From positions 62,001 to 126,000 of the forward strand of contig WSYH01000660.1 in NCBI GenBank assembly GCA_036426205.1: 64,000 bases of DNA, given 5' to 3'. Both the position numbers and the translations under genes were made by a program. Source of the DNA: Ascaphus truei. Its lineage: Eukaryota; Chordata; Amphibia; Anura; Ascaphidae. The number at the start of each line of letters is the position of its first letter. Positions within the stretch are counted from its first letter, which is position 1. The notes under the pieces are model-generated. The model did no database searches. It saw only the letters and a program-made list of their open reading frames with translations, and was not told the DNA's origin. Of the stretch, positions 43,331-54,908 are shown piece by piece.

Positions 43331-43489
43331 TAGTGGAGGATTCTTCGTTTGGATCTTCTTTGATCATATTTGGTATTAGCTGAAATACCCGGTGTTGCCC
43401 GGGATGTAAATGCGCAATAGGTAGAATTAGTTATAAATAGGGTAAAAATAGGTTGACTATTTTCTGGAAAGGTAGCAGTCTTTTTAGCT
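43331..43489. repeat. Unclassified repeat next to the minisatellite
   Basis: Contains AGCTGAAATACCCGGTGTTG followed by CCCGGG, a conserved-looking stretch also in the duplicated block (about 48140). Class not determined. Confidence 0.35.
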
Positions 43490-43770
43490 CTGTGTAAGGG
43501 AGCACAGGGGCTCTGTGTAAGGGAGCAGAGGGGCTATGTGTGAGGGAGCAGGGGCACTCTGTGTGAGGGAGCAGAGGGGCTCTGTGTGAAGGAGCAGAGG
43601 GGCTCTGTGTGAGGGAGCAGGGGGGCTCTGTGTGAGGGAGCAGGGGGGGCTCTGTGTGAGGGAGCAGGGGGGGTCTGTGTGAGGGAGCAGGAGGGGTCTG
43701 TGTGAGGGAGCAGGGAGGGGTCTGTGTGAGGGAGCAGGGGGGGACTCTGTGTGAGGGAGCAGGGGGGGCA
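43490..43770. repeat. GGCTCTGTGTGAGGGAGCAG minisatellite
   Basis: About 12 tandem units of 22-25 bp with a variable G-run. The same unit recurs at 48253-48735, 53146-53252 and 54905-54930. Confidence 0.95.
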
Positions 43771-44060
43771 GTGGATATTCAGAGTTGAGTGCAAATAGCC
43801 GCACGGCTATTCGCACTCAGTAGAAAATAAAATGGAAAAAAATAAACATCCCAGCCAGGAATCAAACCCTGTTCCACTCTGCTAATGGCCTGGAGCATAA
43901 CCATTGAGCTATAAGACTTTCTGATGTTTTTCTAGTGAATAAAGGCATAGAAACCTACCGACATTACAGTGTTCATAACAGCTCGGCTATTCGCACTCAG
44001 TCCTCAGTTAAGTTGAGTGCAAATAGCCGCACGGGGATAGGGGGGAAGGCACAAAGAATA
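43771..44060 (-). mobile_element. tRNA-derived SINE bracketed by inverted arms
   Basis: On the minus strand: TATAGCTCAATGGTTATGC (A box) and GGTTTGATTCC (B box) in a tRNA-like head. Copies of AGTGCAAATAGCCGCACGG and its inverse lie on both sides. A second copy in the opposite orientation is at 52840-53145. Confidence 0.68.
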
Positions 44061-44360
44061 AAAATAATACTTACTGTGTCCGTGTTCTCCGTGGAATGGC
44101 TGCTCGTTGGGGGCGGGCTAATATATAGAGTCTGGCCGCGCGCCCACAAAGCCTGGGAGCGCGCGCCAATCAGATGGTAGGGAGGGGGAGTATTTTTTTT
44201 GTTTCAGCAAGCGCGAGCAGGGGAATTTAAAAAAAAACACGTGTGCTGCTTGGGCCAATAGTTGCTCGCCCAGAGGGTAAATCCACTCTTTCTGGCCGTG
44301 TAAATGTATAAATTGTTAATCCAAAAAGGTTGTATTATGTGTGTTTATGTGACCTTTTGT

Positions 44361-44414
<54 letters not shown>

Positions 44415-44424
44415 TATCTCTCGC
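44061..44424. other. Non-coding; (TA)n microsatellite at the duplication junction
   Basis: Includes CCAATCAG-type GC-rich sequence and a TA repeat (about 44361-44410) that forms the junction with the duplicated block. Confidence 0.7.
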
Positions 44425-44744
44425 CCGTCACCCGATAAGCGCAGTAGCCCAATCACGCAATGCGTCATCGGGTGTCAGCGGCCAAACCCCTGCACAGCGC
44501 GTCCAGGAAGCTCCCCGAGGGATGCCACTGGGGTGCCCGCGATCAGCGGTGACGGCCGCAAGGGGGTTCCGGCAGGGAACCGGCGGACCCGGCAGCGGTA
44601 GGAGAGACACGCCCGTATCGGAGGCGCTCTTATCCGGCTGCTTCGGGCGCCGCAGCCGGACACCACCCTCCGGCAGCGCACCAGGTTCTGCTAGCGCCAG
44701 AGAAACGGGCCAAATGCCGCAATAAAACTCATGGTCCGCACGCA

Positions 44745-45419
44745 GTATGTGGGGAATGTGGGAAGAAATATTGGTTACTATATCCAGCCTGAGCGCACCA
44801 AGAGGAACACAGCACAGGGGAGAGACCGCACGTATGTGGGGAAGTGATAAGGAACTTTAGTGATCTACCAGCCTGATCAGACAAAGAGGGAGCAATCGGG
44901 AGACGACCGCATGTATGTGGGAATGTGCTGGAAGGCATTTATCTTATGTCGGTTTCCCTAGCCTGTTACACACACATTATGACCAACACAGGGGAGACAC
45001 ACCGCATGTATTGTGGGACATGTGGGGAAGAAATTATATGTTACTACTATCCGCCTGAGCACACACAAGAGGAACACACAGGCGGGAAGACCGCTTGTAT
45101 GTCTGTGGTGGCAGGATGGCCGTGAATAACGAAGGAGACAAACACGTCTTTTCTGGTTGCATAGCGCTGGTGGATTTATGTCCAAAAATTGGAACTAAAA
45201 CATGGGGTACATTCCCCTTAAATTGTAATACAACCTCACCCGGTCGCTGGGCCAACTGACTAAACACAAAAAAGGCAGTGCTACTACTCTCACCTACCTG
45301 GCTGGCTAGCTAACCTAGTCCAGTCCAACAAGGTTTCAGCATTAACGTTGAGCTCCTTACCTGGGAGCTTTATTCTCCCCCCCCTGGGACAGGATCAACC
45401 TGAGCACTTGTGTTCTGTC

Positions 45420-45453
<34 letters not shown>

Positions 45454-46615
45454 AACACTCCTCTGTCTTCTCTCGCCTCAGAGAGAGAGACTAGCCGCCC
45501 AGAGGCATTTCCTCTTCCTGTTTTATGAGCAGGTAAACTAGTTTAATTTGAATTTCACCTGTGGACTGCTTAACAAGCTGGGTTTAACCCCTCATCTACT
45601 GGAAACATGCATACTGCCATCCTCGCTTACTAACATTAAACTGAGTCAATGAACCCTGTCACAGTGGGGAATGTGGGAAGGGAATTTAGTGACTTATCCA
45701 GCTCGATAAGACACAAGAGATGGGGGGGGAGACCGCAGTATGTCTGGGGAATAGGATGGGAAGCATTTAGTAGTTATCCAGCCTGTACAAAATAAGAGAA
45801 CAGGGGAGAGACTCAGCAAAGTATGTGCGGAATGGGGAAGGCGATTTTGTGACTTACAGCCTGGACCAAACATAAGAGGACAACACAGGAGAGCCGCATG
45901 TATGTGGGAATGTGGAAGGGATTTAAGTCGGCTATCCAGCATGGACACAGCAACAAGAGGACATACACAAGGGGATGAGACACAGCTCATGTATTGTGGG
46001 GAATGTGGGAGAAGGGATTTAGTAGTTATCAGACCTAATACCAACAAGAGAACACACACAGGGAGAGACTCGCACTGTATGTGGGGAATGTGGGGACGGG
46101 AATTTAAGTCAGTCTATTTCCACCTGAATACCACATTTGCACACAACAGGGGAGAGAGACCGCGTATGTATTGGGGAATGTCGGGAAGGGATTTAGTAAG
46201 TTATTTAACCTAACACACATAGACAAACACAGGGGAGAGAACCATGTATGTGGGGAATGTGGAAATGGATTTAGTGACTATCCAGCACATGAACAAAACA
46301 CAAGGGGATGGACCACTGAAGGGGAAGTGGACCGCAGGCACTAAGATGCAACGGGAGATGTGCAGACGTGAAGGAGAATTTACAGTGTGTTATGCAACCT
46401 TAAACAAACACAAGGGAACACACACAGGGAGAGACCGCAGTAGTATTGAGTATGAAATGGTGAACGATTTAGGTGGTTACCCAACCTGATAGCGACCACT
46501 AGAGACACACAGGGACGGAGACGTATTGTGGGGAATGAGGGAAGGATTTAGTCGGTTATACCAGCTGAAACACACAAGGACGCACAGGGGAGAGACTTTA
46601 CTCTAAAGCCAGGTA
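44745..46615 (+). pseudogene. Second copy of the zinc-finger array (unreliable sequence)
   Basis: It carries the same finger order as 40021-41830, with the solo LTR at the same point (about 45110-45663), but no frame survives more than about one finger because of dense single-base indels. Nothing here should be taken as evidence of real decay until the sequence is verified. If real, it would be a tandem paralogue lacking the first exon part (39254-39660). The 5' flanking finger and linker are not duplicated. Confidence 0.7.
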
Positions 46616-46914
46616 TGTTTACGGGATAACTAGCGACTAAGACGCTCACATATAGTGCACATTGTATCTTGTTACGCTAAATCCAATGAAAAGTGACTTT
46701 CGTTTATGGTGCATTAAACAAGCATTTTAAAAGTATAAAAAAGTACTAACTTTTTAATGCAGGATATTTGTATCATTCTATTGTAGTTTTATTTAAAGAA
46801 AACAATGTTGTTCTTAATAATTATTTATATTCTATGCTGGTGGTTCTAATAAAATGTGCGTTATCCCCATTATGCTGAAGCTGTCTGTATCCTCACTTAT
46901 CTGTAACTATGGAA

Positions 46915-47830
46915 TAGTTTTGCCGCTACCAAATTGGTTGTCGGCATATGCCGCAGACAGACCCATTCGCCGTCACTTTCTCAACATTCAATATACAGGC
47001 ACAAGATTTAAAACCAAATTAAATAACTAGGAATATCATCCACCAAACTTGATCAAATTATATCGCAGGTGAGACTGTGGATAGACAAGTGTTCTTTTAC
47101 AATACAAACCCGACAAAATAGCCAAACACCATCTCGGAAGTTACCATTTATCACACAATACACGCAATGCCCCCGGCCATAAAACACAAACCATCCGTAA
47201 ATATTGCCAATTCTGAGAAAAGTAAGGATCTCGCAGATATTTTGCCTATTAATCCAAGATCATATTTACTAGGCCCCCCAATATTGGACAGAGGCTAGCT
47301 CCCAATGTGTCTTTGAAACGACCTTTAAATCGTAACAATAATACAATAAGGGATACTATATCTGCAATACCGCATAGCTTGTCGATATAGCCTCAAAAAT
47401 ACTTAATTCTCATCTACAGTCACATCCAAAACCTCTATATCAAATAAACATAAACTGTAATAGCACCCATGTAAATTCTCCTTGAATGTCCTTGGCGGTC
47501 TGCAGTATGTGGGTTTGACAACAAGACCTATAAAACGTCAATTATAATGAACACATTTACAACACTTAAGAAAGGGTTAATCACACACAATGTATCGGTC
47601 ATTTCTTCAAGGTGCACAACAAGATCCTAAGGTCTTAACTGTATAGCCATCGAAGCCCTCACGCCTTTTTTGGGGGGAGAAATATTACAAGTCTCTTGGG
47701 AAGGCGTGAATCTTTCTCAGGGACGTCCCATGTGTGGATTTAACCCTTATTGTCTCACAATAAATGATACAGTGTTAGAATCTTCCCCAATAGCCTTGAC
47801 CCGAGAATATCTTCATGGGGTACACTGATG
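46915..47830 (+). pseudogene. Second copy of the Penelope-like fragment
   Basis: It matches 42129-43045 (TGGACAGAGGCTAGCTCC, TGTATAGCCATCGAAGCCC, CTCACGCCTTTTTTGGGG), with the same dense single-base indels as the rest of the block. Confidence 0.8.
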
Positions 47831-48252
47831 ATCAAACAAACACTCACTGTTTTGCTGAGAAAGGGCTCCTGGACGTCAGCGTGCTCCCACTGGAATAGAT
47901 GTTGCAGATAGGAGAAAAACTCAGCGGATGCATCTGCTCTCAGAAGAATACTACAGACCGGGACTTCTTACTGGTCAACAACATTATTTTGGCACATAGC
48001 AGCTGAAAGACAACACTCTTACGCATGTTGTAAAGCAAGTGAAACTGGTGAGACAAAATCTGTCCAAAGACACAAACATTTATTAAGATAGAGTGCCATC
48101 TAGTGGAGGATTCTTCTTTGGATCTTCTTTGATCATATTTGGTATAGCTGAAATACCGTGTGCCCGGGATGTAAATGCGCAATAGGGAAAAGTTAGTATA
48201 AATAGGGTAAAAAATAGGTTGACTATTGTTCTAGGAAAGGTAGCAGTCTTTT

Positions 48253-48990
48253 AGCTCTGTGTAGGGAGCACAGGGCTTTGTGTAAGGGAGCAGAGGGCTA
48301 TGTTGTGAGGAAGCAGGGGCACTCTGTGTGAGGGAGCAGAGGGCTCTGGGTGAAGGAGCAAGGGGTGCTCTGTGTGAGGGCAGGGGCCTGAGAGGAGAGG
48401 CGTCTGTGAGGAGAGGTGCTCTGGTGAGGAGCAGAGGGGCTCTGTGTGAGAGGAGCAAGGGGCTCTGGGCGAGCAGGGGCTCTGTGTGACAGGGAGTCAG
48501 GGGGCTCTGGGTTGAGGGAGTCGAGGGGGGGGCTCTGTGTGAGGGGCCAGCAGGGGGGGCTCTGGTGAGGAAGCAGAGAGGGGCTCTGTGTAGGGAGCAG
48601 AGGAGGGGCTCTGTGTGAGGGAGCAGGGGGGGACTCTGTGTGAGGGAGCAGGGGGGGGCTCTGTGTGAGGGAGCAGGGGGGGGCTCTGTGTGAGGGAGCA
48701 GGGGGGACTCTGTGTGAGGGAGCAGGGGGGCAGTGGATTCAGAGTTGTTGCAAATAGCCCAACGGCTATTCGGCACTCATAGAAATAAAATGGAAAAAAA
48801 TAAACATCCCAGCCAGGAATCAAACCCTGTTCCACTCTGCTAATGGCCTGAGCACTAAACCTTGAGCTATAAGACTTTCTGATGTTTTTCTAGTGAAATA
48901 AGCATAGAAACCTACCGACATTACAGTGTTCATAACAGCTCGGCTATTCGCACTCAGTCCTGTTAAGTTGAGTGCAAATAGCCGCACGGG
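48253..48990. repeat. Second copy of the minisatellite and SINE
   Basis: Minisatellite at 48253-48735, then the SINE at 48736-48990. Corresponds to 43490-44060. Confidence 0.85.
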
Positions 48991-49305
48991 GATAGGGGGG
49001 AGGCACAAGAATAAAAAATAATACTTATGGCGTGTCCTCCTGGAATGCTTGCTCGTTGGGGCGGGCTCATATAGAGTCTGGCCGCACACCCACAAAGCCT
49101 GGGAGCAGCGCGCCAATCAGATGGTAGGGAGGGGGAGTTTTTTTTTTTTCCAGCAACGCGAGCAGGGAATTTAAAAAAAAACACGTGTGCTGCTTGGGCC
49201 ATAGTTGCCTCGCCCAGAGGGTAAATCCACTCTTTCGGCCGTGTAAATGTAATAAATTGTTAATCCAAAAGGTTGTATTATGTGTTTTATGTGACCTTTT
49301 GTGGT

Positions 49306-51358
49306 ATAATATATATATATAATATATAATATTATATAATATATAATACATATATTATCTCTGTCTCTGTTCTGTCTTTCTCACTAGGAATGTGTAATAT
49401 ATAAAAATAGCTGCAATAATATATATATAAAAAAAATAACCCAAACCACACCAAAACCCAATCAGACTTACCAGCAGGGGGGGGGGGGGTCGCGGGCGCG
49501 GCGTGAGGGTGCTTTGCGGGTGGTGGGTGGCGGCGGTACTAAGGGGAACAACGAGACAACCAAAAACCACCACAAACTCTTACTTGTTAGAGCCTCACCT
49601 TTGGTCAAAAGCTCTTATTTTTTTCCCAGAGTTCTTCTTTTTTTTTTTCCTTAATGAGTCATTCGGCCGACTTCGCAGACCACGACGCGGCCAGAGCACC
49701 ATCAGGCAGGGGGAAAGCGGTGTGCCCGCGACGGTGTCGCAACCCCCAGAAACTCACGAGTTGAAGTCGGCAGCCGAGAATTAAGCACCCAAAAACAGTG
49801 GGAGGGTGCGGTTAGGAACATTCTAACAGAACGACACTAGGGACTGCTAGTACTAAGCACAGACCAGGTGCGCGCAAAGGGGGTGCTCTCAGAGAGGCGT
49901 TAAAGATAAAAAACGGGGCGGACGTCTCCGCTCCTAGGCCAGGATACGGGGCTGTAACGGGATCTTGCCAGGCACGGAGAGGGCGTCGCGGGGAGGTGGG
50001 GACCCAATGGGCGGGAGGGGAGGAACGGTTCTGGGGGGGGGGGAAGGGGAGGTGAGGCGGGTTACAGAGTTGAGAGCGGACGCGGCATCACTGCGGGGGG
50101 TGTAGAAAAAGGGAGCGGTTATGGCACGGCATTATTGGGGGCGGGGACGGGCTGCTGCACACAAAGGCAGCGGCGAAGGGTGAGAGGGCATAGGAAAGAA
50201 TCAGGGCACCGAGGAGCCAAAGGAAATACGATTCAGCCAAAGCAAGCCGGAGAGGGGGCACATCAGCCCGAACAGGGGGGAGTCTCACTACACTCGGGGG
50301 GCAGAACGAGGAGCTGCAGGCGGGAGTAAGGGGATCTTCTTTTCGAGCGGATGTTCAGATGGAAGCCTAAATTTCAGACTTCCTGCCAAGTTTTTCACGG
50401 TAAACGCCGGGTCTGAGGGGACAGAGGTCGGGACTGATGAACGCCCATATCCGTGACACCACGTGCCCAGCGAGGGGGAGGCGCGAGGTACATCTGATGG
50501 GGGGGGGGACAAGGGAAGAGGTGGCATACGCGCGTCCAACAGTGTAACGAGGTGGACCCGACCGAGGAGAAGGTTACGCGCGTTCGTAAGCTAGCCCGCA
50601 GGCCGGGAGAAACTGCCTCGCAGAGAACGGGACGTACTCAGAGGCACAGCGAGAGCAAAGCCGACCCGTGGCCAAGGCTACCTAGGGTGAACATGGAGGA
50701 ACCTCGGGGCACGAGAGGTAAAAAGGAAAACGGGAAAGCGGGTCGCGCACTCGATAATCGTCTCACCGGACAGACCGGCGCGCGGCCGCGTGTTCTAGCT
50801 TCGCGTCTTTGCTCGCGCCCGCCCTTTCACCGCTGCTCCGTCTTAAGCTTCTCATCTCGCTGCACCCTGCTCTTTCTTGCGGCACGCAAAACCAAAACAA
50901 CGGGTGGGCGCGCTCGGTGCAAACACTTGGGTGAGCATACGGTTTCAAGGTGCAATACCATACATCTCGCGCCAAAAAAATAGAGGCAAAAAAAAGTCGA
51001 TAGTACGGGGCGGCGATCAGAAGCGTAAAAATTAGGAGGAGGCGAATTATCCTACTGTATGTGAGGGGGGAAAAAATGGGTACGAACAAGAAAGGGGGGA
51101 ACGGGGTTTCCACAACGCGGCTGCGTTGGTTGTCTAGCGGCTGCGTGTGTTGCTGGACAGCCCTGTCATGGGGGGTAGGAAGGGTTAGCGGTGCAGATGG
51201 GGGGGGGGTGCGGTGCATAGGGGGGGTGCGTGCAGCTGTGGGCCCTGAGGCTGGTCACACAGTAAAAAAACAGTGCCCGCCACGCCCCTCTTCAGGCATC
51301 ACGCCTCCTCTCACCCCGCACCAGCTGCTCGCTGAGGGTGGGGCCGATTCGGCCCGAT
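49306..51358. other. AT tract, then GC-rich block of unknown origin
   Basis: 49306-49480 is AT-rich repeat. From about 49481 (a 14-G run) to the gap at 51359 the sequence is markedly GC-rich, with many G-runs, no match to any other part of the window, no credible ORF and no element ends. It may be a low-quality assembly fill. Confidence 0.55.
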
Positions 51359-51364
51359 NNNNNN
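51359..51364. other. Assembly gap (6 N)
   Basis: Six undetermined bases. Confidence 1.
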
Positions 51365-52800
51365 GGGGGGGGTCACAGCAGTTGACATCGGCCATGAAGC
51401 ACCTGTCTCGCGATGCAGCTCCCACGCGAAACAGGGCTCCCTCTGACGCCGGCGTGCCGGAAGCTTAACCCAGACTACTTCCAGCGCTACCACAGGGAGA
51501 CACCGCGATTTTTTTTGCAGCGATTTCTTATTTTTTTTATTTAACAGGCGCCCGGCCGCCCGGGTCCCCCTGACACACGGGGCCAGGGACGCCAGTACCC
51601 TTTCTCCCCCGCTGTTGGCGGCCCTGATTAAGATGGCGCACGCCAGCAGGAACCCTGGCCAAGGCCTTATGTGTCTGGCCAGGGTGAGCATCGGGGCTTG
51701 AGACGCATGCAGAGCAAGCAAAATTGAATTTGCCGCCTCCAAGCGCGTCACGTAAGCGGTTTACCTAATGAGGGTGAACCAGCTCAGTGCCGTTGTGGCT
51801 GCGCCCCCAGATGAGCGTGCACCTAGCCACAAATTGCACGGCCGAGCAAGGGGGCAGCGCTCGTGTGCCAGCACGCCACGCTCCCTCTCAGGCCGCAGCC
51901 TAAGGCTTAGTCCATAGAGACTGAAGCCATGCGGAGGCACGCTGAGGCTGAGGGAATGCGGTGCTTTCCCTGGCCTTATAGCGTGCGCCATCCGTGGGCG
52001 TGTCTGGGGGCGGGCCAGTGACGTCACGGAGCTGGTTCGTCCTCATTGGGCGAACCGTTCACGTGACCGGCCCTGCGCTCCAGCAAGCTAAGAAACAAAA
52101 GCTTTCTTATGACACGCTTCCACAGGCGTGCGGAAGCGTGCGCGAGCCCCTGCTAAAGCCGCTCTCATTGCGGCTGCAGGGGCTCAGTGCCGAGCAGCAG
52201 CGCACCTCAGCACGGGTCAGCGCCTAAGCGATGACCATGCCCGAGGCCTAAGGACTCGGGCATGGTGCCTTGGGCCTCGCTCCTGCTCTGGCTCGCCTCC
52301 TGAAGCTGGTGCTTTTTTGTGGCCTGAGAGGTGAGGCAGTGAGCGCGCTTTGGGGGCGGGGCGAAGGTGTGGCAGAGGTGTGGCGGGAGGCGGGTCTAGT
52401 CCCTCATCCCCATTGGATGTTTGCTGTCACGTGACCGCTCCTCCGCTCCCCTCAGCACGCCTATGCGATCAAGCCCCGCCCTCCCAGTTCCTTCCGTCCC
52501 AGTCCCTACCGTGTCGCGCACCTTTCCCCAAGCCGGCTGGGGAGTTTGAGATTGGCATTTGCGACGGAGGCATGGCCACGCCCCCGCCGGCAGTTCAGCC
52601 AATGAGGGCGAACCAGCCGCGGGACGTCATGGCCACGCCCCCGCAAACCTACCGCCACGCCCCCTCCCATCGCAAACGTTCTCTCTCCCCTCAGACCGCA
52701 GATCGCGGTCTAGGCCTGTGTATGCGCCGCGCGCGTGCAACAGTGCTGACTGGGGACTCAGCCTAAAGCCGCGCTGATTACAGATGCAGGGGGTATAAAA
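51365..52800. repeat. GC-rich repeat region
   Basis: Several GC-rich repeat-like units. 52060-52275 resembles the hairpin repeat at 16330-16545 (CGCGAGCCCCTGCTAAAGC, GCTGCAGGGGCTCAG) and contains an inverted pair around CCCGAGGCCTAAGGACTCGGG. GGCCACGCCCCC recurs at about 52573 and 52632. No gene seen. Confidence 0.55.
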
Positions 52801-52839
52801 TGTCAATAGGGGAGTGTTTATTATTTTTCCATTTCATTT

Positions 52840-53145
52840 CCTACTGAGTGCGAATAGCCGTGCGGCTATTTGCACTCAACTTAACTGAGTGTGAATAGCC
52901 GAGCTGTTATGAACACTGTTATGTGAGTAGGTTTCTATGCCTTTATTCACTAGAAAAACATTAGAAAGTCATATAGCTCAGTGGTTATGCTCCAGGCCAT
53001 TAATCAGAGTGGATTCCCTGGCTGGGATGTTTATTTTTTTCCATTTTATTTCCTACTGAGTGAGAATAGCCGTGCGGCTATTTGCACTCAACTGTGAATA
53101 GCCGTGCGGCTATTTGCACTCAACTGTGAATATCCACTGCCAGCA
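52840..53145 (+). mobile_element. tRNA-derived SINE, plus orientation
   Basis: The head TATAGCTCAGTGGTTATGC (52975 onwards) keeps the A box. The B box is damaged (GATTCCCTGG). It is flanked by repeats of GAATAGCCGTGCGGCTATTT, itself palindromic. Opposite orientation to 43771-44060. Confidence 0.65.
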
Positions 53146-53252
53146 GGGGGGGACTCTGTGTGAGGGAGAGGGGGGCTCTGTGTGAGGGAGCAGGGGGGGT
53201 TCTGTGTAAGGGAGCAGAGGAGGGGCTCTGTGTGAGGGAGCAGGGGGGGGGC
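53146..53252. repeat. GGCTCTGTGTGAGGGAGCAG minisatellite, short array
   Basis: Four to five units of the same minisatellite as at 43.5 kb. Confidence 0.88.
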
Positions 53253-54908
53253 ACTTGTTATTAACTTGGAAAAGAAATTAAATGATAAAATCAGGACAAT
53301 CTGCATTTCAAAGACAAAACCAGCAGCCAGTGCTGCCCCAGCCCTCTATGAGACACAGAGAGAACAGGTATATATTTATATACATAGTGATGAACTGAAG
53401 CAGCTTTACTGAGATATAGTAATGACCAAGAGGAGTATACACAGCTACATGCAGCAGAAACTATCTTCCCCTAGCACAGTGCCTGGGAAATGTTACTGTC
53501 TTGTTTCTAATCTACACAGTATGTGACACTTGATCCGTTTTGAAGTCGAAAAACTACAACTCCCATGACCCTCCTTAGTGAGCATGCGCACACAGAGCTG
53601 TGACCTGGATGTAGTCAGTGTCTCCACTTTCGGGAAAGTGAATCTGAGACTGCAGCAGAGAGGAGAGATCAGAGTTCAGAGCACAGCTCGTTAATGCCGA
53701 GAGGTACAGTATGTGTAGGACACCCACCCACCCTTTTATTTATTGCATTTGTTGGCTTATAAGGTATCAGTGACCCACTGTTGATGCCAGGGGTGTGCTG
53801 TGCGTAAATGCTCGAATCGATCATATCATTGGGATTCAGGTTCATTGTCTTGGTGGAGTTGCTTGACACGTGCTGGTAAAGATAAAAGCAAACACATACA
53901 CATTCCCAGAGAGCTCAAACTCCTACACCCACCACATCATGAAAATAGATTTATGCCAAAATGAGTGCTACTGAGCGTGGTGGCAAATGTATACAAGAAA
54001 AGACAGAGGTGCCCAATGCTACATCAAATTGACAAAACATATATGGTAATAAGTATAAAGTTTAAATACTTAAATAATAATAGTAATTACTTGGTTATTT
54101 AGTTAAACCCTTTGGACACAGCGTCGTAAGCCTGCATACCACGTCAAGGTAAACCAAATTAACGCAGGTCCTTACACTAAAACTGTGAACCCTTCCTTAC
54201 TTATTACCATATATGTTTTGTCAATTTGATGTAGCAAAGATAAAGGTAACCAGATGGAGACAGAAACTCAGGGTGACACTGGTACTCTGGTTGTGACAGG
54301 TAGCTGGGATGTGGATTTATCTGGGTTTCAGTGTTGGTTGACCCATACTGGAAATGGTAGTGGTATTGAGGCTGAAGCTGATGAGCAGGTTGTGGCACAT
54401 TGGAGGGGCTGTGAAGCGCTATGTACATTAATGGCCTATATAAATAAAAACATACAGATGCAGCGGCCGTTATTCGAACATTTACCCGGTACATCCCGCG
54501 TTACCCCGCGTGGTGAACCCGAGACGGTCAGTTGTAGACATAATGGCTCATCGGAGTAACACAGCAGGAGTCCTTGCTGTGAGTCCTACCGGGGTCTGCC
54601 TTTATTTATTTATTTGCTCTGTATGCATCATATATGCCAGAGTTACCAGTGGGTTTATTTATCCCGTTCCATGTAATATACCCCATTCATGACCTGTTAT
54701 GATAACAGGCTGTTATTTTGCATGCTTGATTTCAGGATTGCTACATATACACCTATATTTATCCTCCATACTGGGATACATGGGGCTTTACTATTTATCA
54801 GCACCCATTACACTACTCATGTGACACTGGGGAATTGTTCCCAATAGTGTTTTTTATTTGAACTGTGTGTGTTTTTGCGTCGAAGTTTCAATATTAAATA
54901 ACATTTTA
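53253..54908. repeat. Tandem duplication, unit 1 (~1.65 kb)
   Basis: Colinear with 54909-56530 at high identity, including CTTGTTATTAACT at the start and CAATATTAAATAACATTTTA at the end. A minisatellite remnant joins the two. The unit includes a promoter-like segment, the 24.7-25.7 kb repeat and an L2/SINE-like tail (GCGCTATGTACATTAATGGC, then ATATAAATAAA). Confidence 0.88.
53552..53705 (+). promoter_or_regulatory. ZNF143/THAP11-type promoter motif and first-exon candidate, unit 1
   Basis: AACTACAACTCCCATGACC (53552-53570) matches the core of the ZNF143/THAP11 promoter element (ACTACAATTCCC-type). About 120 bp downstream, ATG (53694) is followed by a splice-donor-like GAG|GTACAGT at 53703/53704. 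It could be a promoter with a short coding first exon; no downstream exon is identified. Confidence 0.4.

Larger units (their letters stand above)
44425..49305 (+). repeat. Indel-riddled second copy of 39.74-44.34 kb
   Basis: The order of every landmark repeats: MITE interior, finger array, solo LTR, 3' UTR, Penelope fragment, minisatellite, SINE, TA tract. Differences are mostly one-base insertions and deletions, spread evenly over coding, non-coding and repeat parts, often in homopolymers. The minisatellite is about 200 bp longer. It is likely unpolished long-read sequence or a false duplication. Confidence 0.88.

Noticed and set aside
43484..43816. Pro/Ser-rich ORFs on the minus strand (also at 48231-48835 and 62659-63361)
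   Set aside because: Translations of the minisatellites. All frames stay open because the unit lacks stops.
52975..53040. tRNA gene candidate (also at 43850-43915 and 4255-4345)
   Set aside because: A and B boxes are present, but the cloverleaf is not complete and the sequences continue into SINE bodies.
54254..54559. ORF conserved between both tandem units (VVTGSWDVDLSGFQC)
   Set aside because: The units are nearly identical throughout, the second copy is shorter (64 aa), and the sequence looks like a decayed short tandem repeat.
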